From Atriophallophorus winterbourni (lineage: Eukaryota; Platyhelminthes; Trematoda; Plagiorchiida; Microphallidae), in the NCBI GenBank assembly GCA_013407085.1, contig JACCGJ010000210.1, positions 89,314-153,313 on the forward strand: 64,000 nucleotides of DNA, given 5' to 3'. A program made the position numbers and the translations under genes. Below the pieces are notes generated by a model. That model did no database searches, was not told the origin of the DNA, and was given only the letters and a program-made list of their open reading frames with translations. Shown in pieces: positions 30,022 to 41,500 of this stretch; the stretch's first letter is position 1; each line of letters opens with the position of its first letter.

Positions 30022-33000
30022 CTGGCAAGTTAGGCAAACACGAGAACTATGCGTAAAATCAATAAACCCAATTTAATCACAAAATATTTGCTGCTTTACT
30101 TTCGCTGTTATTAGTGCAGGTTAAAGGTAAGAAGAATCTAAATCATTGAATAGCGAAGATGAATATGAAAGCCCAATACTAAAAGCAAATTTATACCGAC
30201 AAAATGGAAGTGCTTCGACATGTTGGCGCCAAAAAATGACGTAATGCACAAACAATTCGACAGATTTATAATTCACGACGTCACAAAAACATCAAGCGAA
30301 ATCGGGGTCCAAACAGAATGATGTAACTAGCGGTTAATTCATTTTGATAAGTTGTTTAGCTATCCTTAGTAAGAAATCACATGTCTGAAGCCCAACAGTG
30401 TGCGGGACTGTGACGTACGAAATCAGAAGTCTGATCCAAGCGAAGTACCGCACAGTCATTGATTGCATGTGGACGAAAATAATATTAGGTTGCCATGCGC
30501 AGACAGATATAAGAGAAAATGAGTAAACGACAGTGAGACTCCAGCAGCTCACTACCAGTGACACAATGTTAGCTACACCCTACAGAAGTTCTGCGCAATT
30601 GAATATCACCACACTGTCATAAGCACTGTGTACGGGTTGAAATACATCCAGGTTGTCTAGACCAAGAGAGATGTGTGATGTGAAAGCACAAGCCTGATCC
30701 AGGCAAAGTGCCGTACGGTCAGAGACTGTACGTGGGCTGAGATGCTGTCAGGTTGCCCAGGCCTAGACAGATATGAAAAAGAAAATAGAAATGTTAGTGA
30801 GACTCCAGCTTGTTTCAGCATGCAGCTCACCACCGATGGCCAATCAATTTAGCACGATGTTAGCCGCGCAGCACAGAAATGCTGTACGGTCAGAGACTGC
30901 ACGTGGGCTGAGATGCTGTTAGGTTGCCCAGGCCTAGACAGATATAAACAAATGGATAATGGTAATGAGACTCGTGAGGATTAGGGAATGAAGCGACTGA
31001 ATATAATAGCTGCGCAATTCAGAAGTACTGCAGAATCATCCATCCGCGCCGTTATAGCGGAAAATCAACGTTAACTATTCGATCGCAAGATATAACCGGT
31101 CATTATAAAACTCTAACAGCAGATTCAATGGTTTACTTTATTCACAAATACTTTAACGCTTCAAGCTACCTGAATCCTATAATACTGTACAGATGTGCAA
31201 TCATGCAGTAATTCTGAGCTGTGCAGCTGACCCCGTACTAAAATGATTTACCATCGTTATGAGCTGCGTGTGGAAACAGGCTAGCATTTCAGTGAGATTT
31301 CTATTTTCAGTCTCATATCTGTCTAGACTCGTGCAACCTGTCAGTATCTTAGCCCAGGTAAAGTCTATGACTATGCGGCACTTTGCCCGGATCAAGCTCT
31401 TGATTTCACACATCGTACTGTATGAAACTGATATACGAGGGGATATAAATACAGCGGCCGTTTATCACACTCAATCGCGGTAAACAGTCAAAATATGTGT
31501 TCCACGCATTCACGTGATTTTGAGACCAAGGTGCATCATGATATAATCGATTGCACTATTTATCAATAAAGTATGCGGCACAATCAAGACAGCGAACTTA
31601 CCAAACAATCTGCCGAGAGTTCGGATGGTAGCGAGCCGGTGAGAAAAAGCGCAAGCTGATCAAAATTACTTCGTAGCAATTGGTCTTCATACAAGTGTAG
31701 TATGCCCAAGGCTGCACGGAACAGAGCAAGCTCACCGTCCAAGAAAAACAGATCCCAAACACGCATGTCTGCCTCTAATGGCAAGCTTCGACTGAAAGGT
31801 GCGGGGGGGTGGAACAGCGTGTAAGGAAAAGTTATAGGTAGACATTTAAAAAATACCGGTATACATACCTGAATACGGTGAAAAACCAATCAAACAGATA
31901 CATGTTCGGTTCCAAGCCAACTTGTTTGAAATGTGAATGCAACCTGGGAAGTCGATCGGCCAAAGTGGCGTCGAAGGCGCGGAAATAGATGACAAACTGA
32001 AGCGAAACACGTGAGATTAATGTGCATTTGTTGGCCTTCCAAGGCGAAATCATTCATTTAAGGCAACGTGAAATCGAGTGATTGTTGTTGACGCTTTCCC
32101 GAAATCAAAAAAGACTGAACACACGTTAATTTCGCAATCAGTCTGTTAGGTTATAATATGGAAGAATGATGCTTAAATAGCACAGACCGTGGATTACTAG
32201 CAATACACTATTGAGGTTACAAATGGTCGTATATTACTCGCAATTGTTAAAATGAGGGCGCTCACTGACGGTATCGTAGCAGGTATGTCATGGTATGAAA
32301 GCACAAGCCCGATCCAGGCAAAGTACCGCATAGTCAGAGACTGCGCGTGTGCGAAGATACTGTCAGGTTTCCCAGGCCTAGACAGATATGAAGGGGGGAT
32401 AGAAATGGTAGTGAGACTCCAGCCTGTTTCAGTATGAAGCTCACTACCTCGTAGCTGGTAGGTTGAAAACAATCTCAAAACTTATACCAACGAAAGAGAT
32501 CAAATTACAGTTTGAGCTGAAGCAGAACCCAACAGCAATATTTAGGAACGACGATTTGTGATGAGATAGTACGAGTTCCTGCCCAACTCCAAACCACAAT
32601 TTCATACACCACACGCAGAATGGGATCAACCATGAGATCAACCATGTTGAAAGTGAACACAAAATATGAAACGGTTTACGTTCTAGAAATATGATTACAG
32701 TGGTTTTACCAGCAAAACTAGATTGTTTCGCTGTAAAAGAAGTCGTCAGATGATATAGAGGAATTCCGTGGCTTCACAGGACCGATTAGTGCCACTCGCG
32801 ACCAAAAAATGTTGACGAATAGGTAGGAAGTTTGTGGGAATAAAGCGATCAAAAAATGAAAATAAACATACCATTGTATTGTGTTTCGCATACATCTTGC
32901 ACTTACACTTGGCAAACGTGACTCTTTGTTACCACCAGGCAGAGACAACAAGCAAGAGTTGAAGTAATAAACTCAGTCGACACTTTGAAGCCACTGGTAA

Positions 33001-36000
33001 ACAGAGGTAGAGCGCACCATTCTGTTCAAATACAGTATCGCAGAGTTATTTCCCGTGAGGCGTTCAAGATGCTCCCAAATGAAATTTATCAAAACACAAG
33101 CCTGATTCAGACAAATGCCGTACACTCAGAGACTACACGTGGCCTAAGATACTGTCAGGCTGCCAAGGCCTAGACACATATGAGAAAGAAAATAGAATTG
33201 AATTCTGCAAAAGCGTATCCAACGAAAGAGGACGGTGCCCCTTCATGAACACTTTTTGGAAGCCACAGTCGATGAGTGTTACTGCCTGGATAACCAAACA
33301 TTGACAATAAGTAGTTGAACTATGCTGATAAAAGAAATATTGGCAAACTAGTCACAAGTGGAACCGGCAAGCGACCAGAATTTGTGTGAAGGCTAGTGTA
33401 AAATGAACAACCGTCACAAATCTGGGACATTGCCGGATAGTGAACTAAGACAATGTTTGGTCGCCTGGGACTAGAGAGCAAGGGAAGAAAATCTTGATGC
33501 CAATAAAACAGCAGAGAGATCTCGGTCAATGCTTATCACCAGCGCAGTAGATGTGCACAACTAAAACGATAGCGAAATTAGGTTCATTCGATGCAAACAA
33601 GATTATTGCTGAAAATTCGTGAACACGAATAAAGTCATTCTTCTTCTTCTTCTATTAATCGGTGTGTTGGTGTTGGCCTTCTGGAAACAAATAATTGCTC
33701 GGTTGCTGAGTGTTAAACGGGACCAACGATTAAAACAATCGCATTTGGAATTTTGTAAAGAAACAAAGCAGAGCACACACACAAACGCCTAAAACGAAGC
33801 ACACTTCAGCGGGAAAATTACAAGTGGCTTGGAACAATGATAAACGGCTGACGCGCAAGTATGCACCATCCAAAGTTATCGATTGAGTTTGTGATCTAAG
33901 CGAGGATATGTTGGAAAAACTATGTAGCAGCGGAAAAGGAGAAATACGATGAGAAAACAAAGCGTGGAATCGAGAACAAACATACCTCATTCTCATCCAA
34001 GCTATAAAATGCACGGTGACAAGGTCGTTCAAGTATGTTCGCGAACATGACAAACGCATCGTACGCGTCATGAGATACCAGTAGGAGGATAGCGGCCAAG
34101 AAAGACATGCCCTGCACATAGCCGGTATCCGGCTTGTAGGTCACGTACGCAGCGAGGAGGTCGTGAAGAGGTTCGTGGTACGGATTGCCAGGTTGAAATA
34201 ATCCCAGGGATGGAAAGGTGCGGGAGACATCCAAACGGATACAACGAAGACTGATGTTGCGGTCTGAAATGCAACAATAAAGCAGCATTTGAAACACACA
34301 CAGTAGATGATATTTGTTTTCATGGAAACTCATGACGACCTACCCAGGTGATAAAAAGGAGAGGTGAGTGAATTTTGACGAATAGGCGGAGATGGGTCAG
34401 GGGAGTCGCAGAACGACTCTTGTTGAAAACCAAAACAAATTTCATGCTGCAACGGGGCCGAATTCAGGTTGGTAAATACCATGGAACACATGGAGCAAAC
34501 CGATTCCTGTTTCGCTAATTTCGAAGGATTATGTGAACCATTTGGAACAGATTCGGTCGAAGTACGGAGACGTTCGTGACTAACTGCCAAGCATTGATCG
34601 AAAAGCGCACGATTGATATTCAAAGAATCGCCCGAGAGAAGCCACCATACCTGAACCAAGATTGGAAATATTCGACGTATTAATGGCATGATTTTAAAAT
34701 CGTAAGGCCATAATACAGGCGAAATGCCGCACAGTCGAAAACTGTGAGCGGGATATAATATTTTCAGGTTGCCCGGAACTAGACAAATACAAAAAATGGG
34801 AACATTGCACTGTGTTTGCATGCAGTTCATTGCGGTATTACCCATGCGGCAGAGAGGTACTACACAATTGCACAACCGTGCACGTATTAATACAAATTAT
34901 TAATGCTTATTATGCAAACACCATGCAAAATGAAAAAGAGGAATAAGTATTAAAAATGCTCATCTGCATGAAATTCCGTCACGCACACCCCACGACCGGT
35001 TTGCACTCATCAGACAAGGACAGTATGATCAGGATCCGCATGCGCTTGAAACAGGGGAAAAATGGTAAACAAGTTGCGCTTGTATGCCACTGTTGGGTAA
35101 GGTTGATACGACCAAGCTGTTCAATCCAATGAGCCCACACACAACAAAAAAGCTCATCTGCATGCATTTCCGTCACGCACACTCCACGACCGGTTTAGCG
35201 CTGTTTACACTTATCAGGCAAGGACAATATGATCAGGATCCGAATGCGCTTGAAACAAGAAATAAGTATTATTACTAAACCACACTGGACGGTGGGAAAT
35301 AAGCGTAGATAAATCACTCGGCATCATTAGTGAGACGAGAGCTTCCCTTCAGTTATTCCTGTCATGCATTAATTACAGATTACAGATTTCCAAACGACTC
35401 CATTTCGGTCGTCACAAACAGAAAACAGACTTAAAGTATAGGAGACTACACCGATTTGCAAGCTACGTTGCCAGAATATAAATTAATGCAGAAGTAACAA
35501 AGAGGATGCGTAATCATCACCAGATCATAACAAAGCGCAGACTGTGACACTGACCATTCGCTAGTTTGTGCAAAACTGAAGTTTCCCCAGACGAGATTTC
35601 ACGGCGCCAAACTATCTGCTCAACTAAGGATAGGCGTCACTCGTATGTGCGAACGTAATCTAGCTGCGCGATTTGCAAAAACCTTTACACCCGAGTTCAA
35701 CAAGACAAGCCCACTCGAATCGACTCAGAAAACTGGGAATCGCTAAAAAGCTGTATATGTCGAGTCGCACTTTCCACTTACGGTCCGAAGAAAGCTTGAG
35801 TGAGCGACTGGTTCGAAACAAAATCTTCTGAGATGACTGCTGTTTTGGACGAGAAACGGTCAGCATTCTTGAGGTTCAAAGGTATGGCAACAGATGAAAA
35901 TTTACGACTTGTAAGAGCAGCCAGATATAAGCTCCAACAGACTGCAAGATAATGCATGCATGCATGTGGGCTACGATACTGTCAAATTATCAGGCCTGGA

Positions 36001-39000
36001 TAGACACAAGGGAAAATGACAGCGTTTCTAACGTCCTGCCGCAAGCAACATAGTTCCAGTGGGAAACATGTTTAGTACGGTTACCCGCAAAATATAGAAA
36101 TAGCGCGTAATTGCAGTGGTGTGGACAAACGACAGCATTGCGAGAAATGTTTAACGTGAAGGGTTCAAATTTTGGCAATCAAAAAGTGGCCTCGGCGATA
36201 ATCGTTACTTATTACGTAGCATGGAATACGCTACAGACAACATGACGGAGGAAATCGGCAACACATGCACTCAGGTTATTGGAGTCACGCATACCAAATG
36301 AAGTATCAGAAGTGCAAGGCGCAAAACGTGGTGCAGCGACACGAATACAATAGGTGACGTCCAACCACTTGAAACAAGGAAAAGCGTGCAAAAATGCACT
36401 GCAAAACACTAGAATTCTATTCACTCCAAAAACTTACGCGTTCAACAGCTAAAAGTTCGACAATATCCAATGAGACAATTTCGTTAGAACACCAACGAGC
36501 ATTCACCAAAATGGGAAAAGTTACGATGCATCAAAGAGTAAAACTTTCAAATAAGCATCAACCACAAGACGTACGTCGCGCCGAACAACAGACGGGATGC
36601 CTTCCCAGACTAGGCGACGGACGCGTTTAGTCCCACGAAAGTGGCTCCAGCGAGGAATAATTTCAGATTGCCACACACGAACCAAATGGTGTTTCCGATC
36701 ATCCCGTTTTATATCAACAATACTGGCCACCGCAGTCGGTTTCTGTGTCTGCTCATCTGAGAACAACAAGTGAAGAAAAACGTGAGAGGATTTCGAGGTT
36801 AGTAAACGATTACGCCACGAGAACATCATCATGATGGAGAGCATTAAACGGGTAACAAGTACATAGTGCTTAACTGCCATAGAACCATGACACGTGAAAA
36901 ATTCTGAACGATAATCAAGTATTTTGAATGAGTAAATACATCAGCATCACAGCTACCCTGTGGCTCTTCCTGCCATAAATCACGAGAAAGTTTTCTTCCT
37001 CACTCCATCTGGCAAACAGGCAATGGTTAAACAGACACCACTAAGTTGTTTAAAACAAGACTGCTGCCAAAGACGGTTCTGGCACATCTTCAAGAACAAG
37101 GAAGAACCGAGATAACGGAAAACAGAGTCCCGAGTTCCAAAGGTTGTCACAGAATGGGGTAGCAGTGGGGATAATCTCCCACTGTCTATAAAATGCTCCC
37201 ATATGGCGCGCGTCTCAAATAGCCTCTGACAACAAAGTCCAGCTTCTGGCCTGCGCGAGTGGCTCCCCGAGCCTGGCGGAACTGCTTCTACCAACAGGAG
37301 AAGGGGCGAGGGCGAGTGACTGGCGCCTGAAAACCAGTTTGCTTCGGGCAGATGGAGCTCGCTAGCCTGGGAGGGCATTTCATCTACGGAAGGGAAAACC
37401 CTGATTTTAAACCTCCGCTGCCTTGCGGGATACGCGATCGCGGGAAAGGCTTCGGAAGAAAACCCTGAGAAAAAATCTGGAACAGAGTCTGGTAGACGGT
37501 TAGCTGGTGCACACTCCCTGCTGCCTTGCAGGTCGCACTTGGTTGTTCAAAGGTTAGAGAAGCTGACTCGAACAAACGCCAAGTGGTGCTGGGGACGCCG
37601 CTTTGTACCCAAATTCCCGAGAATCTTCATTGAAGCCGACTCATCCTCCAGGAGGAGATAGTCGCACAAAACACAGACCCCAGTCTGGAAGATACGCTGT
37701 GGTGACTAGTTGGCGCCTTCAGTCATTAATACAATTATGGGCTTGGCTACCTGGGTTCTGTGCTAACCAGCAGCGAAATGAATGTTCAGACGTCTACAAT
37801 GGCGGACCTAACCACATTTCAATCATAGCCTTGGTAAAAAGTCATGTTAGACACTGAAAATTGCCACATTGCAGCGATTTAGTTGATCATCCTATTTTTA
37901 ATTCCACAACGGAGCAATCGGGTTAAAGTATGTAAGAAGTTATATCGTGAATTTTGTTGACTGCTCCGGTAAAGTATGAACATTATCAAATGAGCAACAG
38001 GCAAAAATATTCACGTACGTTTCTTTTTCAAAGAGGTGACCAAGTTGTTGTAAGCTTTCAGATGCTTCTTCTGTTCACTTTCGTCCTTTGGTGGGAGCCC
38101 GCTGTGAAGAAATACAAGGCGATGGAAAAAGGAATGTCGACGAGATATGGCTATAAATTTGTAGAAATTCTCGTAATCGATTGTTCGGTTAAAAGATTCC
38201 TCCAGATCGAATATTGCGGATATATTGCAAATGCACCCATAATCACACTTGTCGATGGAAAACTGAAATGCTGTGGGCAGAAACACCGTCTAAAATACGA
38301 ATATTACGTGGAATACCACAATACAAGTGACGTTACACATTGCAGCAACTGGTGACCACTTTTTAGTAGTTCGCGGAGGAGATATTCCAATAACATGACA
38401 AAATAGGCGCGGGGGTATTTCCATGGACACGATGCCCATAACCCAGTCCTTGTCAAGGGTTGCCTACTGCATCCATAGGATGTTTGAGAAGATAAGCCTT
38501 GATAACACCATTCGGTTTTTGGCGACACATAGCATGATGTTGTTGCCTCATTCGGTTATGGACGTACATCACAAGTGCATCTCGGTTTTATGCTCCAAAG
38601 CAAATTTACGATGACTACCTAAACAGTCCCATTCAAAGCTTACATCTCGACGCCATGTATATAGCGAGATGGGTAACATACCATCAGCCAATATATAGAA
38701 AACTGGCCCGCCACATTTACACAGCTGCAAAATAAAGGTTACTCATTTTATAACCGGGAATAGTGAGGGGGTATTGAAAAGCATGTAGCTTACATCCGTT
38801 TATCGAGAGGGTTGAAACAAATGAGAGCTTTACACAAACACCTTCATGGACTACAGGTCTGGAGTCCGCAAATTGCTTGAACATGAACCACATTATTCAA
38901 CACGGATGCCTTGACGAGTTACGAGCACCAAACCACAATGAGGGAAATAATATCGAAACGTTCATGACAGAGAGAACATATTCGAATCCGATGGTATCAC

Positions 39001-40259
39001 TTGATGCATTAAACAGCCACTCCGGATGCGGAAATACGTGGTTGTAGTATGTATGTATGTATGTATGAAAGCACAAGCCTGATCCAGGCAAAGTGCCGCA
39101 CAGTCAGAGACTGCACGTGGGCTAAGATACTGTCAGGTTGTAGTAGCTAACCATTCAGCTGCATGGGGGTACCCGCAAGAGTTTCACTACGATTATCCAT
39201 AAGTTATGCCTGTGTCTAAAAAACCGGACAGCATTTCAGTCCATGTGCAGCCTGTGAGATTCGGTTAATGAATAAAAAACGATCAAAAGTAATTAAATCT
39301 ATGCTAGCAGTTCACATACTGGTTTTCTGTAAAAAGCGGAGCAGTCGGATGGTGGTATACTCATCACGAGCAAAGTATGGCACGAAAGCACACCAAGAAC
39401 TAATGAAGGCCACACGCATGTTATTGTTGGCTTACTTAAGTCAACGTTCTTTTTTCTTCCTCATATCTGTCTAGGTCTGGGCAATTTGATAGTATCTTAG
39501 CCCACGTGCAGTCTCTGACTGTGCGTCACGTTGCCTGGATCAGGCCTGTGCTTTCCTACCAACCTACTTACGTCGCCAATGAAGGTTAATCACAAGTGCA
39601 AGATGATCACATGCGTCAAGGCGTTTCATGTGACAAAACAGTATGATTCGGTGGAACGATCTCTGCCGCATCGCTCACAGCGATGACCAAAACGCGGTCT
39701 ATCGAGGGATTTGCACGCAGTCGCGGTGATATAATTTGAGCAGCCAAAAGTAGTATCTGCCTCTCCTTAGCTTCAAGATGACGCTTCACACTTTGCTTCC
39801 AAAGTGAGTAGCCAATGGTAAGTTTGTTTCAAACTCTTGGGTTCAGTGTGATCCTCATTCAAAGCAGTGGCATCAAATTAATCTTATTCTCGTTAAGTGC
39901 GCTAATATAGAATGCGCACTATTCACAAGATCATACTAAATTGAAAAATGCGACACGGAATAATTAGTGGTTTGTGCAAAAGAGAAAGTTCATCAATCTA
40001 GATTTCGTAAGTATGTGGCCTCAAGCTATGCGTACAAGTACATCACAACGATTGTGCGAGGGACAAATTACAATAAAATACGATTATCTCACCGAAAAAT
40101 CATACAATATTAGTTGAGTAACTGCAAATTTACCAGGGTCTATTTTCTAAAATGAGAAATGTCTGCGGCACAGAAGTTTCTTCACACGTAGAGCGATTGG
40201 CCAAACGCGAACACTCGATATCAGGAACGGGTTGCTGAAGATCGTTGAGGGTGCCGTCA
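29422..40259 (-). CDS. TBC1D12/TBC1D14-like Rab GTPase-activating protein, 5'-incomplete
   Basis: TBC proteins switch off Rab GTPases on internal membranes by supplying an Arg and a Gln finger in trans. Eight minus-strand exons in gene order: 40134-40259, 38019-38101, 36575-36756, 34344-34650, 33986-34263, 31869-31996, 31602-31791, 29422-30021. All junctions have GT/AG sites and fit in phase; the sum is 1894 nt, about 630 residues plus a leading split codon. LENRP and GLPPKDESEQKKHLKAY match the segment before the TBC domain in TBC1D12/14. The domain covers about residues 106-432, with RVRRLVWEGIPSVVR, the Arg finger in IRLDVSRTFPS, the Gln finger in DTGYVQGMSF, and RVWDLFFLDGE. An unusual polar insertion of about 70 residues follows NINRALFDQCLAVSHERL. 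The C-terminal ~200 residues are Ser/Pro-rich. The 5' exons are not identified. TBC1D12 cannot be told from TBC1D14, and the Rab target is unknown. Confidence 0.9.
30415..31035 (+). repeat. Three SINE-like family copies in a row
   Basis: Copies at about 30415-30600, 30675-30885 and 30886-31035, all +. The third begins inside the end of the second (agcacagaaatgctgtacgg) and keeps only the cacgtgggctgagatgctgt half. Located in the last TBC intron. Confidence 0.7.
31191..31425 (-). repeat. SINE-like family copy (-)
   Basis: Reverse orientation, near full length, starting gatgtgcaatcatgcagtaa and ending gatcaagctcttgatttcac. In the TBC intron just 3' of exon 31602-31791. Confidence 0.65.
31602..31791 (-). 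CDS. TBC-domain exon 5
   Basis: 190 bp encode RSLPLEADMRVWDLFFLDGE, LALFRAALGILHLYEDQLLR and FLTGSLPSELSADCL, the C-terminal lobe of the TBC domain. Confidence 0.92.
31869..31996 (-). CDS. TBC-domain exon 4
   Basis: 128 bp encode FVIYFRAFDATLADRLPRLH then SHFKQVGLEPNMYLFDWFFT and VF. It aligns without gaps to the human segment ending in DxYLIDWIFTLYS. Confidence 0.9.
32288..32450 (+). repeat. SINE-like family copy (+)
   Basis: Starts catggtatgaaagcacaagc, includes aggcctagacagatatgaag, and stops within agtatgaagctcactac. Lies in the TBC intron. Confidence 0.7.
32451..33089. other. TBC intron, nothing recognised
   Basis: No exon or repeat recognised. Open frames here are short and unsupported. 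Confidence 0.4.
33090..33205 (+). repeat. Partial SINE-like family copy (+)
   Basis: About 115 bp covering acaagcctgattcagacaaa through aaggcctagacacatatgag. Confidence 0.65.
33206..33985. other. TBC intron, nothing recognised
   Basis: Contains a short (TTC)n run near 33640-33655. No repeat or exon otherwise. Confidence 0.4.
33986..34263 (-). CDS. TBC-domain exon 3 (Arg and Gln fingers)
   Basis: 278 bp from gcatttcag to gtatgt. It holds IRLDVSRTFPSLGLFQPGNP, AAYVTYKPDTGYVQGMSF and LEECH-like ANILERPCHRAFYSLDENE. Both catalytic fingers are intact. Confidence 0.93.
34344..34650 (-). CDS. TBC-domain exon 2 with polar insertion
   Basis: 307 bp starting after ttggttcag with VWWLLSGDSLNINRALFDQC, then a Ser/Gln/Pro-rich stretch of about 70 residues (for example CDSPDPSPPIRQNSLTSPF). 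Vertebrate homologues have a shorter linker here. Confidence 0.87.
34702..34885 (+). repeat. Decayed SINE-like family copy (+)
   Basis: gcgaaatgccgcacagtcga and caggttgcccggaactagac identify it. It sits about 50 bp upstream (gene sense) of TBC exon 34344-34650. Confidence 0.6.
34958..35265. repeat. Direct-repeat pair of foldback-type units
   Basis: Two units with cacgaccggtttgcactcat and cacgaccggtttagcgctgt at the core (about 34975-35055 and 35170-35255) are spaced as in 3395-3708. Each ends near gatcaggatccg..atgcgcttgaaac. Confidence 0.6.
35266..35944. other. TBC intron, nothing certain
   Basis: A minus-strand exon-like stretch near 35780-35870 (after cctcaag, before gtaagt) cannot join the TBC model, because the flanking exons splice to each other in a conserved block. 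Confidence 0.35.
35945..36085 (+). repeat. Decayed SINE-like family fragment (+)
   Basis: gcatgtgggctacgatactg and ggtttagtacggttacccgc-like 3' pieces identify a diverged partial copy. Confidence 0.5.
36575..36756 (-). CDS. TBC-domain exon 1 (RVRRLVWEGIPSVVR)
   Basis: 182 bp from gttctcag to gtacgt. It encodes VWQSEIIPRWSHFRGTKRVR then RLVWEGIPSVVRRD, the N-terminal edge of the TBC domain. Confidence 0.9.
36980..37860. repeat. GC-rich block in a TBC intron, unidentified
   Basis: This ~880-bp stretch is clearly richer in GC and CpG than its surroundings, for example gcgcgcgtctcaa and gatcgcgggaaaggc. Two minus frames (37384-37575 and 36980-37378) abut but show no known motif. It sits between TBC exons 36756 and 38019. 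I suspect an unrecognised mobile element or an internal promoter/CpG-type region. Confidence 0.4.
38019..38101 (-). CDS. TBC1D12/14-like exon GLPPKDESEQKKHLKAY
   Basis: 83 bp between cttcacag and gtacgt. Reads GLPPKDESEQKKHLKAYNNL then VTSLKKK, aligning with NLPxKSPEEALRHxxEYxEM of the family. A plus-strand 133-codon frame over this exon is its shadow. Confidence 0.85.
38102..39049. other. TBC intron, nothing recognised
   Basis: No exon or repeat recognised, apart from the tatg run starting at about 39045. Confidence 0.35.
39050..39145 (+). repeat. Partial SINE-like copy (+) with TATG microsatellite at its 5' end
   Basis: gtatgtatgtatgtatgaaa leads directly into agcacaagcctgatccaggc. The copy ends after gctaagatactgtcaggttg. 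Confidence 0.7.
39465..39565 (-). repeat. Partial SINE-like family copy (-)
   Basis: ctgtctaggtctgggcaatt and acgtgcagtctctgactgtg, ending in ggcctgtgctttcctacc. Confidence 0.65.
39566..40133. other. TBC intron, nothing recognised
   Basis: No repeat or exon seen before the LENRP exon. Confidence 0.4.
40134..40259 (-). CDS. TBC1D12/14-like exon with LENRP motif
   Basis: 126 bp between ttcttag and gtaaat. In the phase required by the next exon it reads DGTLNDLQQPVPDIECSRLA, then NRSTCEETSVPQTFLILENR and P. FLxLENRP immediately before LPxKS is a signature of TBC1D12/14. Confidence 0.8.
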
Positions 40260-41324
40260 CTAAGAAAAATAAGGAGGGTGTTAGGTTTTATCATCAAATG
40301 AACAAAAAGATTAGCACTAAAAATATAGCAAGAAGTTCATCCGTTTAAAAAACGACAAATACGGCAACCAGAACACAGTTTGACCTGACGACGAGAAACA
40401 GATCGAAACGGGTAGTAAGACCGATGATATGCATTAATCTTCATTAACGTACTGGCCGTGACGCAGCCGAATAGATAACCGTTCTGTTCAGGGCGAATAC
40501 TGTAATATTTTGGCAACGTCATCGTAAGACAGAAGCAGCGTTCACGAAACTCGTTCGCGCGATGACATCCAGGAAGACTTAGTTATCAATTATCAAGTGG
40601 AATTCGGATAGCCTGAGAATGTGCATAGTTTACGGCGTTTGACAATGGGAACGCAAGTAGGCAACCATTTGAAACGAACTCATCTCAGATCGATGCACGC
40701 GAGAAGGCGTGATTCGAGGAATTAATGAGACCCACTAACCCACCATTGAAGGTACTTGCACAGAAATAAAAGTGATGAAGTGCTCTGTGATTATGTACAT
40801 GAACGCCTAAGTTTGTTACAAAAACCCTATTTAAAAGTGGATTCGAAGTCTAAATTTGTTTACCACGGATTGAAGGCGCACTGGACCTAATTTTACTGTT
40901 TTAACCCGATGACGATAAGCAGCCTTAAACTGCTTGTTTAACAAGTGTGGAGTATGCGAGCAACAGAACATACACACCAACTGATAGTCGCAAAAATATA
41001 TATTACCTGCAGACATCGTGTTGAATTGTATGCTACAGTTAATAAACGGATAGGAGACACCATCGTAATTTTAGTTAATTTTGGTTAGCCACCAGCAATC
41101 ACCCAAACCAAGTTTTTAAATATGAGCAAACGATAAGCACTATACCACACACCGATTTTGAAAATTATATTTCCAGGAATATTGTCAACGACGAGAAAAA
41201 GGATGCGGATTACGAGCTTACACTCAAGCTTGGCGTTTCGGCGTACAATGTCCATTGTAGAGGGCAGAGACGATGCGTGAATGCAAGTAGTTCTAAGTTG
41301 AATGGATGAATGAATGAAGTCACG
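40260..41324. other. 5' flank or intron of the TBC gene
   Basis: A minus frame at 40337-40522 reads GYLFGCVTASTLMKINAYHR and might be an exon ending at a gtacgt, but its phase does not fit exon 40134-40259. A decayed foldback arm lies around 40840-40990. Confidence 0.35.
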
Positions 41325-41500
41325 AGCTAAATTTAGGCAAGATGCCACACAGTCATGGACTGCACGTGGGCTGAGATACTGTCAGGTTGCCCGGGCCAAG
41401 ACAGATATAAAAATTAAAATTAAAGTGAGAATAAGGCGTGTTTCCGCATGCAGCTATTCAATTTAACATGCATGCATGCATGTATGTATGCGTGTATGTA
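41325..41500 (+). repeat. SINE-like copy (+) and (CATG)n/(TATG)n microsatellite
   Basis: gactgcacgtgggctgagat and aatttaacatgcatgcatgc: the 3' end of the copy runs into a short alternating CATG/TATG tract at about 41468-41500. Confidence 0.65.

Noticed and set aside
35780..35870. Exon-like minus stretch between cctcaag and gtaagt
   Set aside because: The TBC exons on either side join to each other in a conserved block (RRD to VWWLL), leaving no place for it in phase.
37954..38355. 133-codon plus-strand ORF
   Set aside because: It is the antisense shadow of the TBC exon at 38019-38101, which has splice sites and conserved family text.
40337..40560. Cys-rich minus frame as a TBC exon (GYLFGCVTA)
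   Set aside because: Its best donor leaves phase 1, whereas exon 40134-40259 requires phase 2; reading in phase 2 meets a stop.
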